Of a stretch of DNA of 21,728 bases, positions 7,998 through 17,014 are shown piece after piece. The translations under genes were made by a program, and so were the position numbers. The stretch's first letter is position 1; each line of letters starts with the position of its first letter. The notes beneath the pieces were generated by a model. That model was given only the letters and a program-made list of their open reading frames with translations, was not told the origin of the DNA and did not search any database. The stretch comes from Pseudomonadota bacterium (GTDB lineage: Bacteria; Pseudomonadota; Gammaproteobacteria; Xanthomonadales; Xanthomonadaceae). The stretch spans positions 1 through 21,728 of the forward strand of contig JANXZP010000203.1 in NCBI GenBank assembly GCA_025355485.1. Reading direction: 5' to 3'.

Positions 7998-8972
7998 GTG
8001 ACCGATCCACGCACCGATCACCGCCCACCCGCCATCGCGATCATGGGCCCGACCGCGTCGGGCAAGACTGCGCTTGCAATCGAATGGGCGCAGCGGTTCG
8101 GTGGCGAGATCGTCAGCGTCGATTCGGCGCTGGTCTATCGTGGACTCGATATCGGCAGCGCGAAACCCGATGCCGCGACGCTGGCGCAGGCACCGCATCA
8201 CCTGATAGATGTGCACGATCCGCACGAGCGCTACAGTGCGGCCGAGTTCGCAGCCGATGCGATGGAAGCATTGCAAGGCATCGCCGCGCGCGGAAAGATT
8301 CCGCTGCTGGTCGGCGGTACCGGCCTGTATTTCCGCGCGTTACTGCACGGACTTTCGCCGATGCCGTCTGCCGATGTCGCGCTTCGTGCAGCCATCGTGG
8401 AAGAGGGTGCAACGCGCGGTTGGGATGCGCTCCATGCCGAACTCGCAGCGATCGATCCCGTAGCAGCGCGTCGCATCAAGGCCGGCGACCGCCAGCGCAT
8501 CGGCCGCGCGCTGGAAGTCTGGCGGATCAGTGGCAGGTCGATCAGCGACTGGCAGATGTCGAGTGCGCGGCAGGCATTTCCGTTCCGCGTATTGAAACTG
8601 GTGCTGTGTCCCGCCGATCGCGCGGTGCTTCACGCGCGGATCGAGGCGCGGTTCGATGCGATGCTCGTCGATGGGTTTCTCGATGAAGTGCGCCGGCTGC
8701 GCTCCGATCCGCATTTGCGCGAGCTCGCCGATCCGCTGGATCTGCCGGCATTGCGTGCGGTCGGCTATCGGCAGGCGTGGCGGTATCTGGACGGTGCGAC
8801 CGATGCCAGGGAATTCCGCATCGAGGGCATCGCCGCCACCCGCCAGTTGGCAAAACGCCAGCTCACGTGGCTACGCGGAGAACTCGACGCCAGATGGTTC
8901 GATCCGAGTATTGAACGTACTGCGCTCGACGACGCACTGGCCTTGTTCCTAGGCCGTTCCGCTACAGCCTGA
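7998..8972 (+). CDS. miaA: tRNA dimethylallyltransferase
   Basis: MiaA transfers the dimethylallyl group to N6 of A37 in tRNAs reading codons that begin with U, the first step to ms2i6A. The protein has 324 residues (E. coli 316). The P-loop is GPTASGKT (17-24). Next are SVDSALVYRGLDIGSAKP with catalytic D42, the DVHDPHERYSAAEF loop, LVGGTGLYFRALLHGL, and the C-terminal RQLAKRQLTWLRG motif that contacts tRNA. An alternative TTG start at 7992 would add two residues; GTG at 7998 is chosen as the better codon, but neither has a clear Shine-Dalgarno. It lies 18 bases after folP and before hfq, as miaA-hfq in E. coli, so it is probably transcribed with folP. Confidence 0.95.
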   Translation: MTDPRTDHRPPAIAIMGPTASGKTALAIEWAQRFGGEIVSVDSALVYRGLDIGSAKPDAATLAQAPHHLIDVHDPHERYSAAEFAADAMEALQGIAARGKIPLLVGGTGLYFRALLHGLSPMPSADVALRAAIVEEGATRGWDALHAELAAIDPVAARRIKAGDRQRIGRALEVWRISGRSISDWQMSSARQAFPFRVLKLVLCPADRAVLHARIEARFDAMLVDGFLDEVRRLRSDPHLRELADPLDLPALRAVGYRQAWRYLDGATDAREFRIEGIAATRQLAKRQLTWLRGELDARWFDPSIERTALDDALALFLGRSATA

Positions 8973-9104
8973 GCCGTTGTCGCGGCAGCTACGGGGCTGT
9001 GCCATCATGATCGCTTCCGGCCAGCGATGAATGGCCGGGCTGGCGCCGTGCGAACCCTTTGGCGTCCATAACGACAACATCGCAAACCAGTGAGGGGAAA
9101 CATC

Positions 9105-9374
9105 ATGTCCAAGGGCCTGACATTGCAGGATCCATTCCTGAACGCGCTGCGTCGCGAACGCATTCCGGTCGCGGTGTACCTGGTCAACGGAATCAAGTTG
9201 CAGGGCACCATCGAATCGTTCGACCAGTTCGTGGTGTTGTTGCGCAATACGGTCAGCCAGATGGTTTACAAACACGCGATCTCGACCGTGGTGCCATCGC
9301 GCAATGTGCGCATCGGCGCCGACGGCAATGACGAACCCGCGCAGCACGAGCCGTCGCAAGACGCTCCGGAGTAA
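9105..9374 (+). CDS. hfq: RNA chaperone Hfq
   Basis: Hfq is the hexameric Sm-like RNA chaperone that pairs small RNAs with mRNAs. The 89-residue protein shows the conserved LQDPFLNALRRERIPVAVYLVNGIKLQG (Sm1 region, including Q and F of the proximal uridine pocket) and the Sm2 motif MVYKHAISTVVPSR. The C-terminal tail (ADGNDEPAQHEPSQDAPE) is short and acidic, as expected for a member somewhat shorter than E. coli Hfq (102). GAGGGGA at 9092-9098 gives a strong ribosome site and fixes the start; a GTG at 9090 in frame lies inside that site. It has a 132-base gap from miaA, long enough for its own promoter, though I could not pin one down. Confidence 0.97.
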   Translation: MSKGLTLQDPFLNALRRERIPVAVYLVNGIKLQGTIESFDQFVVLLRNTVSQMVYKHAISTVVPSRNVRIGADGNDEPAQHEPSQDAPE

Positions 9375-9416
9375 CGGTGGCCTGCATCGGACAATCTGGA
9401 AGCAGCTCAGTCGGTC

Positions 9417-9496
9417 TGTCGGCGCTTGGCTTGATCTTCACTCGACCGATAGTCCCGCTATCGGCGCTCGCTCCACATCGGCGCCAATCACCGACA
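9417..9496 (+). other. Candidate structured RNA element between hfq and hflX
   Basis: In the 167-base hfq-hflX gap, three stems can form in nested order. The outer one is TGTCGG (9417-9422) with CCGACA (9491-9496). After a symmetric 3x3 internal loop comes TTGGC (9426-9430) with GCCAA (9483-9487). Enclosed is the hairpin CCGATAG (9446-9452) with CTATCGG (9458-9464), loop TCCCG. All pairs are Watson-Crick. There is no T-run, so it is not an ordinary terminator. It would lie in the hflX leader or the hfq 3' UTR. The stems are seen; any role is inference. Confidence 0.45.
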
Positions 9497-9541
9497 TCCT
9501 TTCGCGATCCCTCTCCCGGATCATCCCATACAGGCCACTAG

Positions 9542-10849
9542 GTGTTCGAACGTTCCCGCAAGGGCGAAAACGCCCTGTTGATCCAGCCGTATTCCGGGGC
9601 CGCTGATCCGACCTTGCTGGAGGAGTTCGCCGAACTCGCGCGTTCGGCCGGCGCGACCGTGGTCGGCACAGTCATCGCGAAGATCGCGCGGCGCAATCCG
9701 GCGTATTACATCGGCACCGGCAAGCTCGAGGAAGTGAAGTTGCTGTGCGAAAGCACGGGTGCCGATCTCGTGTTGTTCAACCAGTTGCTGTCGCCGGTGC
9801 AGGAACGCAATCTCGAAAAGGCGCTCAGTCGCCGCGTGGTCGATCGCACGAGCCTCATCCTCGACATCTTCGCGCTGCGCGCGCATTCGCACGAAGGCCA
9901 GTTGCAGGTTGAACTCGCGCAACTCAAGCACATGGCGACGCGATTGATCCGCGGCTGGACGCACCTGGAGCGCCAGCGCGGCGGCAGCATCGGTCTGCGC
10001 GGACCCGGCGAAACCCAGCTCGAGATCGATCGTCGGCTGCTGCAAAAACGCGTCGAGCAATTGGAGAAGCGTCTCGAAAAAGTGGGCGTGCAGCGCGCGC
10101 AGATGCGCCGCGCGCGCCTGCGCAACGAACTGCCGCGCGTCGCCCTGGTCGGTTACACCAACGCGGGCAAATCCACGTTGTTCAACGCGCTCACCGAATC
10201 GAAGGTGTACGTCGCCGACAAGTTGTTCGCAACGCTCGATCCGACCGTGCGCCGCGTCGAAGGGCTCGATTGCGGGCCGCTGGTGCTGTCGGACACCGTC
10301 GGTTTCGTGCGCGACTTGCCGCACGAACTGGTCGCGGCGTTCCGTTCGACCCTCTCCGAGGCGCGCGACGCCGACCTGCTGTTGCATGTTGTCGATGCCG
10401 CCGATCCGTTGCGCGACGAACGCATCGGCCAGGTGAACACGGTTCTGAAGCACATCGATGCCGGCGAGATTCCGCAACTGGTCGTGTTCAACAAGATCGA
10501 CCTTCTGGAAGAGGCCGCGCCACGTCGTGAGCTCCCGGCCGCCGGCGTCGAAAAAATCTGGTGTTCTGCGCGCACTGGCGAAGGGCTGGATTTGCTACGC
10601 AGCGCGTTGTCCGAACGCTTCGTCGCGCAGCGCGTGCACGGCGAACTGCAGTTGCAGCCGAAATCGGCCCGGCTGCGCGCGCGCCTGCACGCGATGGGCG
10701 CGATCAGCAACGAAATCGCCGATGAGCACGGCTGGCGCGTCCAGCTCGACCTGCCGCGCGCGCAGGCCGAGCAACTCGCGGCAGAGTCGGGCGGACATGA
10801 GCTGGAGGCCTTGCTTGCTGGCCCCGTCGCCCCTACCTACAATCACTGA
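9542..10849 (+). CDS. hflX: GTPase HflX (ribosome rescue/splitting)
   Basis: HflX is a translational GTPase-like factor that binds 50S subunits and splits stalled 70S ribosomes, notably in heat stress. The 435-residue protein starts with the HflX domain (NPAYYIGTGKLEEVK, LVLFNQLLSPVQERNLE, VVDRTSLILDIFALRAHSHEG) and a Gly-rich linker GGSIGLRGPGETQLEIDRR. A helical hairpin (about 160-190) comes next, then the G domain: G1 GYTNAGKST (204-212), G3 DTVGF (251-255), G4 NKID (317-320), with SARTGEG as G5. A small C-terminal domain ends with APTYNH. The start is GTG with only weak ribosome-site support. The order hfq-hflX-hflK-hflC is conserved with E. coli. Confidence 0.96.
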   Translation: MFERSRKGENALLIQPYSGAADPTLLEEFAELARSAGATVVGTVIAKIARRNPAYYIGTGKLEEVKLLCESTGADLVLFNQLLSPVQERNLEKALSRRVVDRTSLILDIFALRAHSHEGQLQVELAQLKHMATRLIRGWTHLERQRGGSIGLRGPGETQLEIDRRLLQKRVEQLEKRLEKVGVQRAQMRRARLRNELPRVALVGYTNAGKSTLFNALTESKVYVADKLFATLDPTVRRVEGLDCGPLVLSDTVGFVRDLPHELVAAFRSTLSEARDADLLLHVVDAADPLRDERIGQVNTVLKHIDAGEIPQLVVFNKIDLLEEAAPRRELPAAGVEKIWCSARTGEGLDLLRSALSERFVAQRVHGELQLQPKSARLRARLHAMGAISNEIADEHGWRVQLDLPRAQAEQLAAESGGHELEALLAGPVAPTYNH

Positions 10850-10936
10850 AGACCAAACTAAAGCGTCCGGTTCACGTTCCTTGTGCAGGATGGCCACCCG
10901 GCCGGCACAGCGTGGCGCGGCAGCGCAGGAGCGTAC

Positions 10937-12058
10937 ATGGCGTGGAACACACCAGGTAAGGGCGACAAGGACGGCGGCAAGGATCCGTGGAAGGGCCGCG
11001 ACCCCGACCGCGAGACCGACGCGTTCCTCGATCGCCTCAAGCAGGGCATGGGCCGCATGTTCGGCGGCGATGCCGGCAACGGCGACAACGGCCAGCGCAT
11101 CGCGATGTGGTTCGGCATCTTCGTGCTGTCCCTGCTGTTGTTCAGCAGCGTCCAGATGGTCGATGAAACCCAGCGCGGCGTGGTGCTGCGCTTCGGCCAG
11201 TTCAGCCGGATCATGACGCCCGGCGTGAACCTCAAGTGGCCGTGGCCGGTCGAATCGGTCACCAAAGTCGAGGCGACTAAGGTGCGGATCGCATCCGACC
11301 AGGTGCGCATGCTCACGCGCGACCAGAACATCGTGCTGATTGACTACAACGTGCAGTACGCCGTTTCCGATCCGCAGCGCTTCCTGTTCGGCAATCGCGA
11401 TCCTGAGAAAATCCTCCAGCAGGCTGCCGAGAGCGTGGTGCGCGAAGTGGTCGGCGCGACCGCGATGGACGATGTGATCGGCCAGAAGGCGGTGGACACC
11501 GCGCACCTGCGCGATCGCCTGCAGGCCTCGCTCGACGAATACCACACCGGGCTGCTGGTCGCCGATTTCACGATCAAGAACGCGCGTCCGCCCGACGAGG
11601 TCAAGGACGCATTCGACGACGTCGCGCGCGCGCAGCAAGACAAGGACAAGGCGATCCAGCTCGCGCACGCCTACGAAAGCCAGATCGTGCCGGTCGCGCG
11701 CGGCCAGGCGGCGAGCGTGCGCATCGGTGCCGAAGGCTACAAGGCCGCGGTGATCGCCGCCGCGCAGGGCGATTCGCAGCGCTACAGCCTGCTCGCCGAG
11801 CAATACCGCAAGGCGCCCGAAGTCACCCGCAAGCGGCTTTATCTCGAAACCATGGAAGCGGTACTCGCGAATTCGCCGAAGGTCGTCGCCGGTCGCGGCA
11901 ACAACGTGATCTACCTGCCGGTCGATCGCACGTCGAACGCTGCGCCGCCAGCGCCGGTGAACCTGCCGACAGTCACCGCGAACGCGCCAGCCGCCGACGA
12001 CAACGCGCGTCCGGATCGCGCCGCGCGCCCCGAAGGACGCCAGGAGCCGCGCCCATGA
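10937..12058 (+). CDS. hflK: FtsH-associated SPFH protein HflK
   Basis: HflK forms, with HflC, a large periplasmic cage around FtsH hexamers and limits or channels their access to membrane substrates. The 373-residue protein has a Gly/Asp/Lys-rich cytosolic N-terminus (MAWNTPGKGDKDGGKDPWKG), one membrane helix (about 55-75), and the SPFH/band-7 domain starting with VDETQRGVVLRFGQF and FTPGVNLKWPWP-like TPGVNLKWPWPVE. A long helical segment runs to YLETMEAVLANSPKVV, followed by GRGNNVIYLPVD and a Pro/Ala-rich tail. ATG at 10937 is supported by CAGGAG (10925-10930); an in-frame start at 10883 would add unsupported residues. The stop overlaps the hflC start (ATGA), implying coupled, near-equimolar synthesis. 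Confidence 0.95.
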   Translation: MAWNTPGKGDKDGGKDPWKGRDPDRETDAFLDRLKQGMGRMFGGDAGNGDNGQRIAMWFGIFVLSLLLFSSVQMVDETQRGVVLRFGQFSRIMTPGVNLKWPWPVESVTKVEATKVRIASDQVRMLTRDQNIVLIDYNVQYAVSDPQRFLFGNRDPEKILQQAAESVVREVVGATAMDDVIGQKAVDTAHLRDRLQASLDEYHTGLLVADFTIKNARPPDEVKDAFDDVARAQQDKDKAIQLAHAYESQIVPVARGQAASVRIGAEGYKAAVIAAAQGDSQRYSLLAEQYRKAPEVTRKRLYLETMEAVLANSPKVVAGRGNNVIYLPVDRTSNAAPPAPVNLPTVTANAPAADDNARPDRAARPEGRQEPRP

Positions 12059-12933
12059 AAACCTTCTGGATCGTCGCGGGCTTCGTGCTTGCCGTGCTGC
12101 TCGTTGGCTCGACCTATATCGTCAACGAGAACGAGCTCGCGTTGCAGTTCCAGTTCGGCCGCATTGTGCGCACCGACATCCCGCCCGGCCTGCATTTCAA
12201 GCTGCCGATCGTGCAGAGCGTGCGCTTGTTCGACCGCCGCATCCTGACCCTCGACGCGCAGCCCGCGCGCTACCTGACCCAGGAAAAGAAATCCGTTGCC
12301 GTCGATTATTTCGCGACCTGGCGGATCGCGGACGTGCGCCGCTACTACACCGCGACCCTGGGCGTCGAGGACAGCGCCGCGCAACGGCTGACGCCGATCG
12401 TGGTCGAGGCGCTGCGCAACACGATCAACCAGCGCCAGTTGCAGGACATCGTCGTGCTCGATCGCAGCGTGCTCGGCGGCGCGATGCTGCGCGAAGTCAA
12501 TCGAGTCACCCAGCCGTCGCTGGGTATCCAGGTGGTCGACATCCGCATCAAGCGTATCGACCTGCCCGAAGACAGCAACGTGCTGAAATCGGTGTACGAC
12601 CGGATGAGCGCCGAACGTTCGCGTGCTGCGCTGAAGTTGCGCGCCGAAGGCGACGAGGAGTCTTCCAAGATCCGAGCCGGGGCCGATCTGCAACGGCAGG
12701 TGATCGCGGCCGAAGCCCAGCGCGACGCCCAGCAACTGCGCGGACAGGGCGATGCCGAAGCGGCTTCTGTCGCGGCGCAGGCCTACAGCCAGGATCCGGA
12801 GTTCTACGCGTTCTATCGCAGTCTGCAGGCGTATCGCACGGCGTTCGGCGGCAAGGACGTGCTGGTACTCGATCCGGAATCCGAACTGCTGCGCTACTTC
12901 GCCAATCCCGGCCGCGCCGCGCCCGCGAAATAG
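12055..12933 (+). CDS. hflC: FtsH-associated SPFH protein HflC
   Basis: HflC is the partner of HflK in the cage around FtsH. The 292-residue protein has an N-terminal membrane anchor (4-22, FWIVAGFVLAVLLVGSTYI) and the SPFH domain: IVNENELALQFQFGRIVRTDIPPGLHFKLP, the VDYFATWRI strand, LRNTINQRQLQDIV and VDIRIKRIDLPEDSNVLKSVYDRMSAERSR. The long helix of the stomatin/prohibitin type follows (ALKLRAEGDEESSKIRAGA to GDAEAASVAAQAY). The C-terminal hydrophobic stretch (YFANPGRAAPAK end) matches the family. It is shorter than E. coli HflC (334), mainly by missing insert in the helical region. It overlaps hflK by four bases and is followed after 15 bases by the DUF2065 gene. Confidence 0.95.
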   Translation: MKTFWIVAGFVLAVLLVGSTYIVNENELALQFQFGRIVRTDIPPGLHFKLPIVQSVRLFDRRILTLDAQPARYLTQEKKSVAVDYFATWRIADVRRYYTATLGVEDSAAQRLTPIVVEALRNTINQRQLQDIVVLDRSVLGGAMLREVNRVTQPSLGIQVVDIRIKRIDLPEDSNVLKSVYDRMSAERSRAALKLRAEGDEESSKIRAGADLQRQVIAAEAQRDAQQLRGQGDAEAASVAAQAYSQDPEFYAFYRSLQAYRTAFGGKDVLVLDPESELLRYFANPGRAAPAK

Positions 12934-12948
12934 GCCAACCCGCGCAGT

Positions 12949-13137
12949 ATGAACTACGCCGACCTGTGGGCCGCGCTGTGCCTGGTGCTGGTGATCGAGG
13001 GCCTGTTCCTGCTGATCGCCCCCGGCGCCTGGAAACGCATGGCCGCGCAACTCATCGCCACCCCGGAGCGCGCCCTGCGCGTCGGCGGCGGCGTGATGAT
13101 CGCGATCGGCCTGGTCGCACTGCAATTCGTACGCTGA
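12949..13137 (+). CDS. DUF2065 (YjeT-type) small membrane protein
   Basis: A 62-residue inner-membrane protein with two predicted helices (about 6-25, LWAALCLVLVIEGLFLLIAP; and 43-61, RVGGGVMIAIGLVALQFVR) joined by a basic loop (GAWKRMAAQLIATPERAL). This matches the DUF2065/YjeT family, which in E. coli lies in the same place, between hflC and purA. Its function is unknown; position suggests an accessory subunit of the FtsH/HflKC complex, which is inference. It starts 15 bases after hflC with no clear Shine-Dalgarno and ends the operon: an intrinsic terminator follows 64 bases later. Confidence 0.9.
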   Translation: MNYADLWAALCLVLVIEGLFLLIAPGAWKRMAAQLIATPERALRVGGGVMIAIGLVALQFVR

Positions 13138-13201
13138 CCCGATCGCCAGCCCGTCGCGTCACAAGGCTGGCCGCCGCGGCCGAAAACGAGGATAATATCG
13201 C

Positions 13202-13233
13202 AAAGCCGGGGCCAGTCCTCCGGCTTTCTTTGT
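13202..13233 (+). terminator. Intrinsic terminator of the hfl operon
   Basis: AAAGCCGG (13202-13209) pairs with CCGGCTTT (13220-13227), extendable by a G-T pair, around a loop of about eight bases, and runs into TTTCTTTGTTTT. It lies just after the DUF2065 gene and closes the hflX-hflK-hflC transcript. A GATAAT sequence at 13191 sits directly before the stem, but no -35 accompanies it. Confidence 0.85.
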
Positions 13234-13303
13234 TTTCGCGCTTTGGTTCTGCTGTTGCTTTGGCTCCGCAATTCATACGCGTCCGTGAGTCAATTCGGAG
13301 ACG

Positions 13304-13431
13304 AAGCGCAGTGGGGGCGAAGCACCGCGCTTGCATGAGTCCAGTGGACTCATGCGCGGAGCTGAGCGCCGGAGCCATGGATGGCGGAGGCTGGGTTGCT
13401 TGGTGAGGCCGGGAAGGCCGAACTTAGCAAC
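13304..13431 (+). other. Structured, possibly repetitive leader region upstream of purA
   Basis: The 341-base gap from DUF2065 to purA holds the terminator at its left and then a chain of inverted repeats. AAGCGC (13304-13309) pairs with GCGCTT (13327-13332). Directly next is a 23-base perfect palindrome, GCATGAGTCCA (13333-13343), G, TGGACTCATGC (13345-13355). AGCC (13373-13376) pairs with GGCT (13389-13392). Then GTTGCT (13395-13400) pairs with AGCAAC (13426-13431), with GGCC (13407-13410) and GGCC (13416-13419) nested inside. From 13432 to the purA ribosome site the sequence is AT-richer and unstructured. It could be a purA mRNA leader, a small RNA or a dispersed intergenic repeat; the sequence alone does not decide. 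Confidence 0.5.
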
Positions 13432-13478
13432 GAATCATCACCCCATTACGCGGTACTAATTCATTTCGAGGAGTCATC

Positions 13479-14771
<1,293 letters not shown>

Positions 14772-14828
14772 ATCAATAAGACCTTGCCGCTCGCCGCCAC
14801 GCGCAACGCATTCGTCGCGGTAATGCAC

Positions 14829-14856
14829 AAACCCCGCCTTGGCGGGGTTCGTATTT
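14829..14856 (+). terminator. Terminator between convergent purA and the beta-barrel gene
   Basis: AACCCCGCC (14830-14838) pairs with GGCGGGGTT (14841-14849), giving a very stable hairpin with a four-base CTTG loop after opening the innermost pair. On the plus strand ATTTT follows a few bases later; on the minus strand the T-run is short. It therefore serves purA and may also serve the convergent minus-strand gene, whose stop is 16 bases away. Confidence 0.8.
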
Positions 14857-14864
14857 TGACCCGA

Positions 14865-15812
14865 TTATTTTCCGAACAATTTCTGGTACGACAAGGTGAA
14901 GTAGGTGCGCTCGCGCTCATCGCCACCGGAGTACACATCGCGTCCCAGCGATGCGCTGAGCGATTGCGTATCGGAGATCTTCCGCCGGATTCCGAAGTTC
15001 AGCAGCACATGCTTCTCGTCCGTGGCGTTGAGATTGGTTCCAACGATCTCCCCCATCACGGCCACGTGGTCGGTCAGGCGCCGACCGGCGCCGAAGCTCG
15101 CGAAATAGCGTCGTTCACCGGCAGATACATCAATGCCGATGTTGGCGCCGATCGAGAATTGTTCGAATTCCTTGGTGACGGCTAGCGGCAAGCGGAAACT
15201 TGTCGCGTGATCGGAAACGGCAGGGTTGGCGCCGGGCGTGCGGAACTCAAGCTGCGGATATATCGCGAAGGACAAACCGGTGTCCTTGTTGTCGTAGAAC
15301 CTGTATTTGACCCCGAAGGTGGAATCGCCGACGCCGTGTTCATCGACAATGCGCATGGCTCCGGACGGATCGGCCTGTTCGTGCTTCGCCCAGACGTAAG
15401 GCACGCCGTAGGTGAACTGCAGCCTCTCGCCCACACCGTAGTTGACATCCAGCGTCGGCGCTTCGAGCGTGCGTTCGCTGCCAGCCAGCTCGCTATCCAG
15501 CCCGATGTTGATCTCCCAGTTGTTCGGCCCCGGCGTGTCTGTGTCCTCGGTTTGCAGCGGCGGCGAGCCCACCGTCATCTCGACCGGTTCGGTATCTTTC
15601 CTGCGCCGGATACGGCTCTGGAACATCACCTTGATCGCACACACCACCGCGCTGTTTATTTCGCCGGCGCCTTTCTGTTGCTCTTCCTGCTTGCAGTCGT
15701 TCTTTTGTTGCGCGACCGCATTCGCCGTTTGCGCGACATCTTCGGCGGCGCCGGCCACGGAAGGCAAAGGCAACGCTACCGCCAGAAACAGCATCCATGC
15801 ATGTGTTTTCAT
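14865..15812 (-). CDS. Outer-membrane beta-barrel protein, MetA-pathway (PF13557-like) transporter family
   Basis: A 315-residue exported protein. The signal peptide is MKTHAWMLFLAVALPLPSVAGA, cleaved before AED. A charged, Gln/Lys-rich periplasmic segment follows (about 25-75) with two cysteines (NDCKQEE, AVVCAIKV). From about residue 85 on, alternating beta strands form a probable barrel: NNWEINIGLD, LDVNYGVGERLQFTYGVPYVW, GVGDSTFGVKYRFY, LSFAIYPQLEFRTPG, and the terminal strands SLSASLGRDVYSG and RTYFTLSYQKLFGK. The GVGD.T.GVKYRF and YPQLEF motifs match the family named for putative phenol-degradation MetA-pathway proteins; the true substrate is unknown. AAGGATGGG just upstream of the ATG fixes the start. 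It stands alone, convergent with purA. Family call is probable rather than certain. Confidence 0.78.
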   Translation of the reverse strand: MKTHAWMLFLAVALPLPSVAGAAEDVAQTANAVAQQKNDCKQEEQQKGAGEINSAVVCAIKVMFQSRIRRRKDTEPVEMTVGSPPLQTEDTDTPGPNNWEINIGLDSELAGSERTLEAPTLDVNYGVGERLQFTYGVPYVWAKHEQADPSGAMRIVDEHGVGDSTFGVKYRFYDNKDTGLSFAIYPQLEFRTPGANPAVSDHATSFRLPLAVTKEFEQFSIGANIGIDVSAGERRYFASFGAGRRLTDHVAVMGEIVGTNLNATDEKHVLLNFGIRRKISDTQSLSASLGRDVYSGGDERERTYFTLSYQKLFGK

Positions 15813-15991
15813 CGACCCATCCTTTCCATGGATGAGCAGGGCTCTGCCGCTGCGGATACGTAATTGAAGAAGCGTACCCTGAATGTAGCAGCCGTGCTGC
15901 GCTGGTGTACGCAAACGGCGCCATGCCGGTAGAGGTGCGTTCACCGACGCGGTCGTACGCTCGAACCCCCCGCCCGTACAAGGACAGCGCG

Positions 15992-16180
15992 ATGACCAGG
16001 AAAATCCAGGACAGGAAATCCGAATCCGACCTCAGCGAACGCGGCACCGGCTACCACCCGAGCAAGGATTCCGCAAAGGACAAGACCGAGTCCCTTCCGT
16101 CCGGCGTACGCCCCGATCTCGCCAAGCCCGGCCCGGACGGGCAGGGGGGCGATGCGGGTGGGGTTGGCAAGAGCATCTAG
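15992..16180 (+). CDS. Small hydrophilic, probably disordered protein
   Basis: I recognise no family. The 62-residue product is very hydrophilic, with alternating charges (RKIQDRKSESDLSERGTG), a Lys/Asp/Ser stretch (PSKDSAKDKTESLPSG) and a Gly/Pro-rich end (KPGPDGQGGDAGGVGKSI). No cysteine, signal peptide or membrane segment is present. AAGGA at 15980-15984, seven bases before ATG, is a good ribosome site, which is the main reason to accept it as a gene; the frame is open further upstream to 15905 without such support. Composition resembles small stress or desiccation-type disordered proteins, but that is only a similarity of composition. Confidence 0.55.
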   Translation: MTRKIQDRKSESDLSERGTGYHPSKDSAKDKTESLPSGVRPDLAKPGPDGQGGDAGGVGKSI

Positions 16181-16235
16181 CGAAATTGCGCATGATTACA
16201 ACTGAAGCACATCTTCACGGCATCATCCGCCATGA

Positions 16236-16262
16236 TTGCGTACGCTGATTGAGCGGTACGAT
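16236..16262 (+). promoter_or_regulatory. Possible promoter for the membrane-protein pair
   Basis: TTGCGT (16236-16241) and TACGAT (16257-16262) resemble sigma-70 -35 and -10 boxes, with a 15-base spacer that is shorter than ideal. Transcription would start near 16269 and give a leader of about 23 bases before the 16292 gene. Confidence 0.3.
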
Positions 16263-16291
16263 GGCCGACAGGAGTAACAGGGGCTCCAAGG

Positions 16292-16969
16292 ATGCCAGAA
16301 CCCAGAATCACCGAAAGGCCGCCCGCCGGCGAAGAGCAGTGGAGCCTGCGTGCGCTGCGCGAGCCGACGATGCTGCTGACGGCGACGTACATCGCGACGT
16401 CGGCGATCGGGCTGTGGGCGAGTTACTGCTTCTACAAACCGTTCGGGATCGCGGTACTCGACTACATGCAGCCGGCGGATTTCTTGGTCGCGGCGCTGCA
16501 CGACCCGATGTATTTCCTGGTGGTGCTGGCTGGCGCGTTCCTGAGCTGGCTGGGTTCGCGCGTCGATGTGTTCCGCGAGCGCAAGCCGCATCGCGTGGAA
16601 GCGATCCGTGAGGCGAAATGGTGGGGCCTGATAGTGTTCCCGCGCTGGCGCGACAAACTCACCGATCGCGGTTTCACCGCCGAGTACGTGTTCGCCGTGA
16701 TGCTGCTGGGCATCGCCGCGTGGCTGATCAGCTACTACACAGGCATGCAATCGCAGCGCGTGCTCGCGGGGAATGGCACGCGCATTTCGTTGACCTACAA
16801 CGGTCGCGACAAGCCCGAAACGACGCAACCGATCCTGCTCGGCACCACCACCGCATGGGTGTTCGTGTACTGGCCCGAATCGCATGCGTCCGAAGCGGTG
16901 CCGCAGGGACAGGTGGCGCGAATCGGTTACGTGCTGCCGCCCGCGCCGACGGTTTCCGCGAAGCACTGA
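16292..16969 (+). CDS. Hypothetical membrane protein with three predicted helices
   Basis: A 225-residue protein I cannot assign to a characterised family. After a polar N-terminus it has membrane segments at about 27-47 (MLLTATYIATSAIGLWASYCF), 64-87 (FLVAALHDPMYFLVVLAGAFLSWL) and 132-149 (YVFAVMLLGIAAWLISYY). Between the second and third lies a basic cytosolic-type loop (SRVDVFRERKPHRVEAIREAKWWG...PRWRDKL). The last 70 residues are a soluble beta-rich domain (RISLTYNGRD, PILLGTTTAWVFVYWPES, GQVARIGYVLPP), probably periplasmic by the positive-inside rule. AGGGG at 16279-16283 precedes the ATG. A second small membrane gene follows after 45 bases on the same strand, suggesting an operon. Confidence 0.75.
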   Translation: MPEPRITERPPAGEEQWSLRALREPTMLLTATYIATSAIGLWASYCFYKPFGIAVLDYMQPADFLVAALHDPMYFLVVLAGAFLSWLGSRVDVFRERKPHRVEAIREAKWWGLIVFPRWRDKLTDRGFTAEYVFAVMLLGIAAWLISYYTGMQSQRVLAGNGTRISLTYNGRDKPETTQPILLGTTTAWVFVYWPESHASEAVPQGQVARIGYVLPPAPTVSAKH

Positions 16970-17014
16970 CCGGCGTTCGAGATCACGATTCCAGATAGCA
17001 CGGAGCCACTCACC

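Noticed and set aside
9446..9464. CCGATAG/CTATCGG hairpin as a terminator for hfq
   Set aside because: Stem is perfect but there is no T-run; treated instead as part of the structured element.
10595..13125. Two 400-residue minus-strand frames antisense to hflX, hflK and hflC
   Set aside because: Coverage of strongly conserved sense genes, no recognisable motif, no ribosome sites; codon-bias shadows.
13191..13198. GATAATAT as a promoter -10 for purA
   Set aside because: No -35 at proper spacing, and a transcript from it would run straight into the terminator stem.
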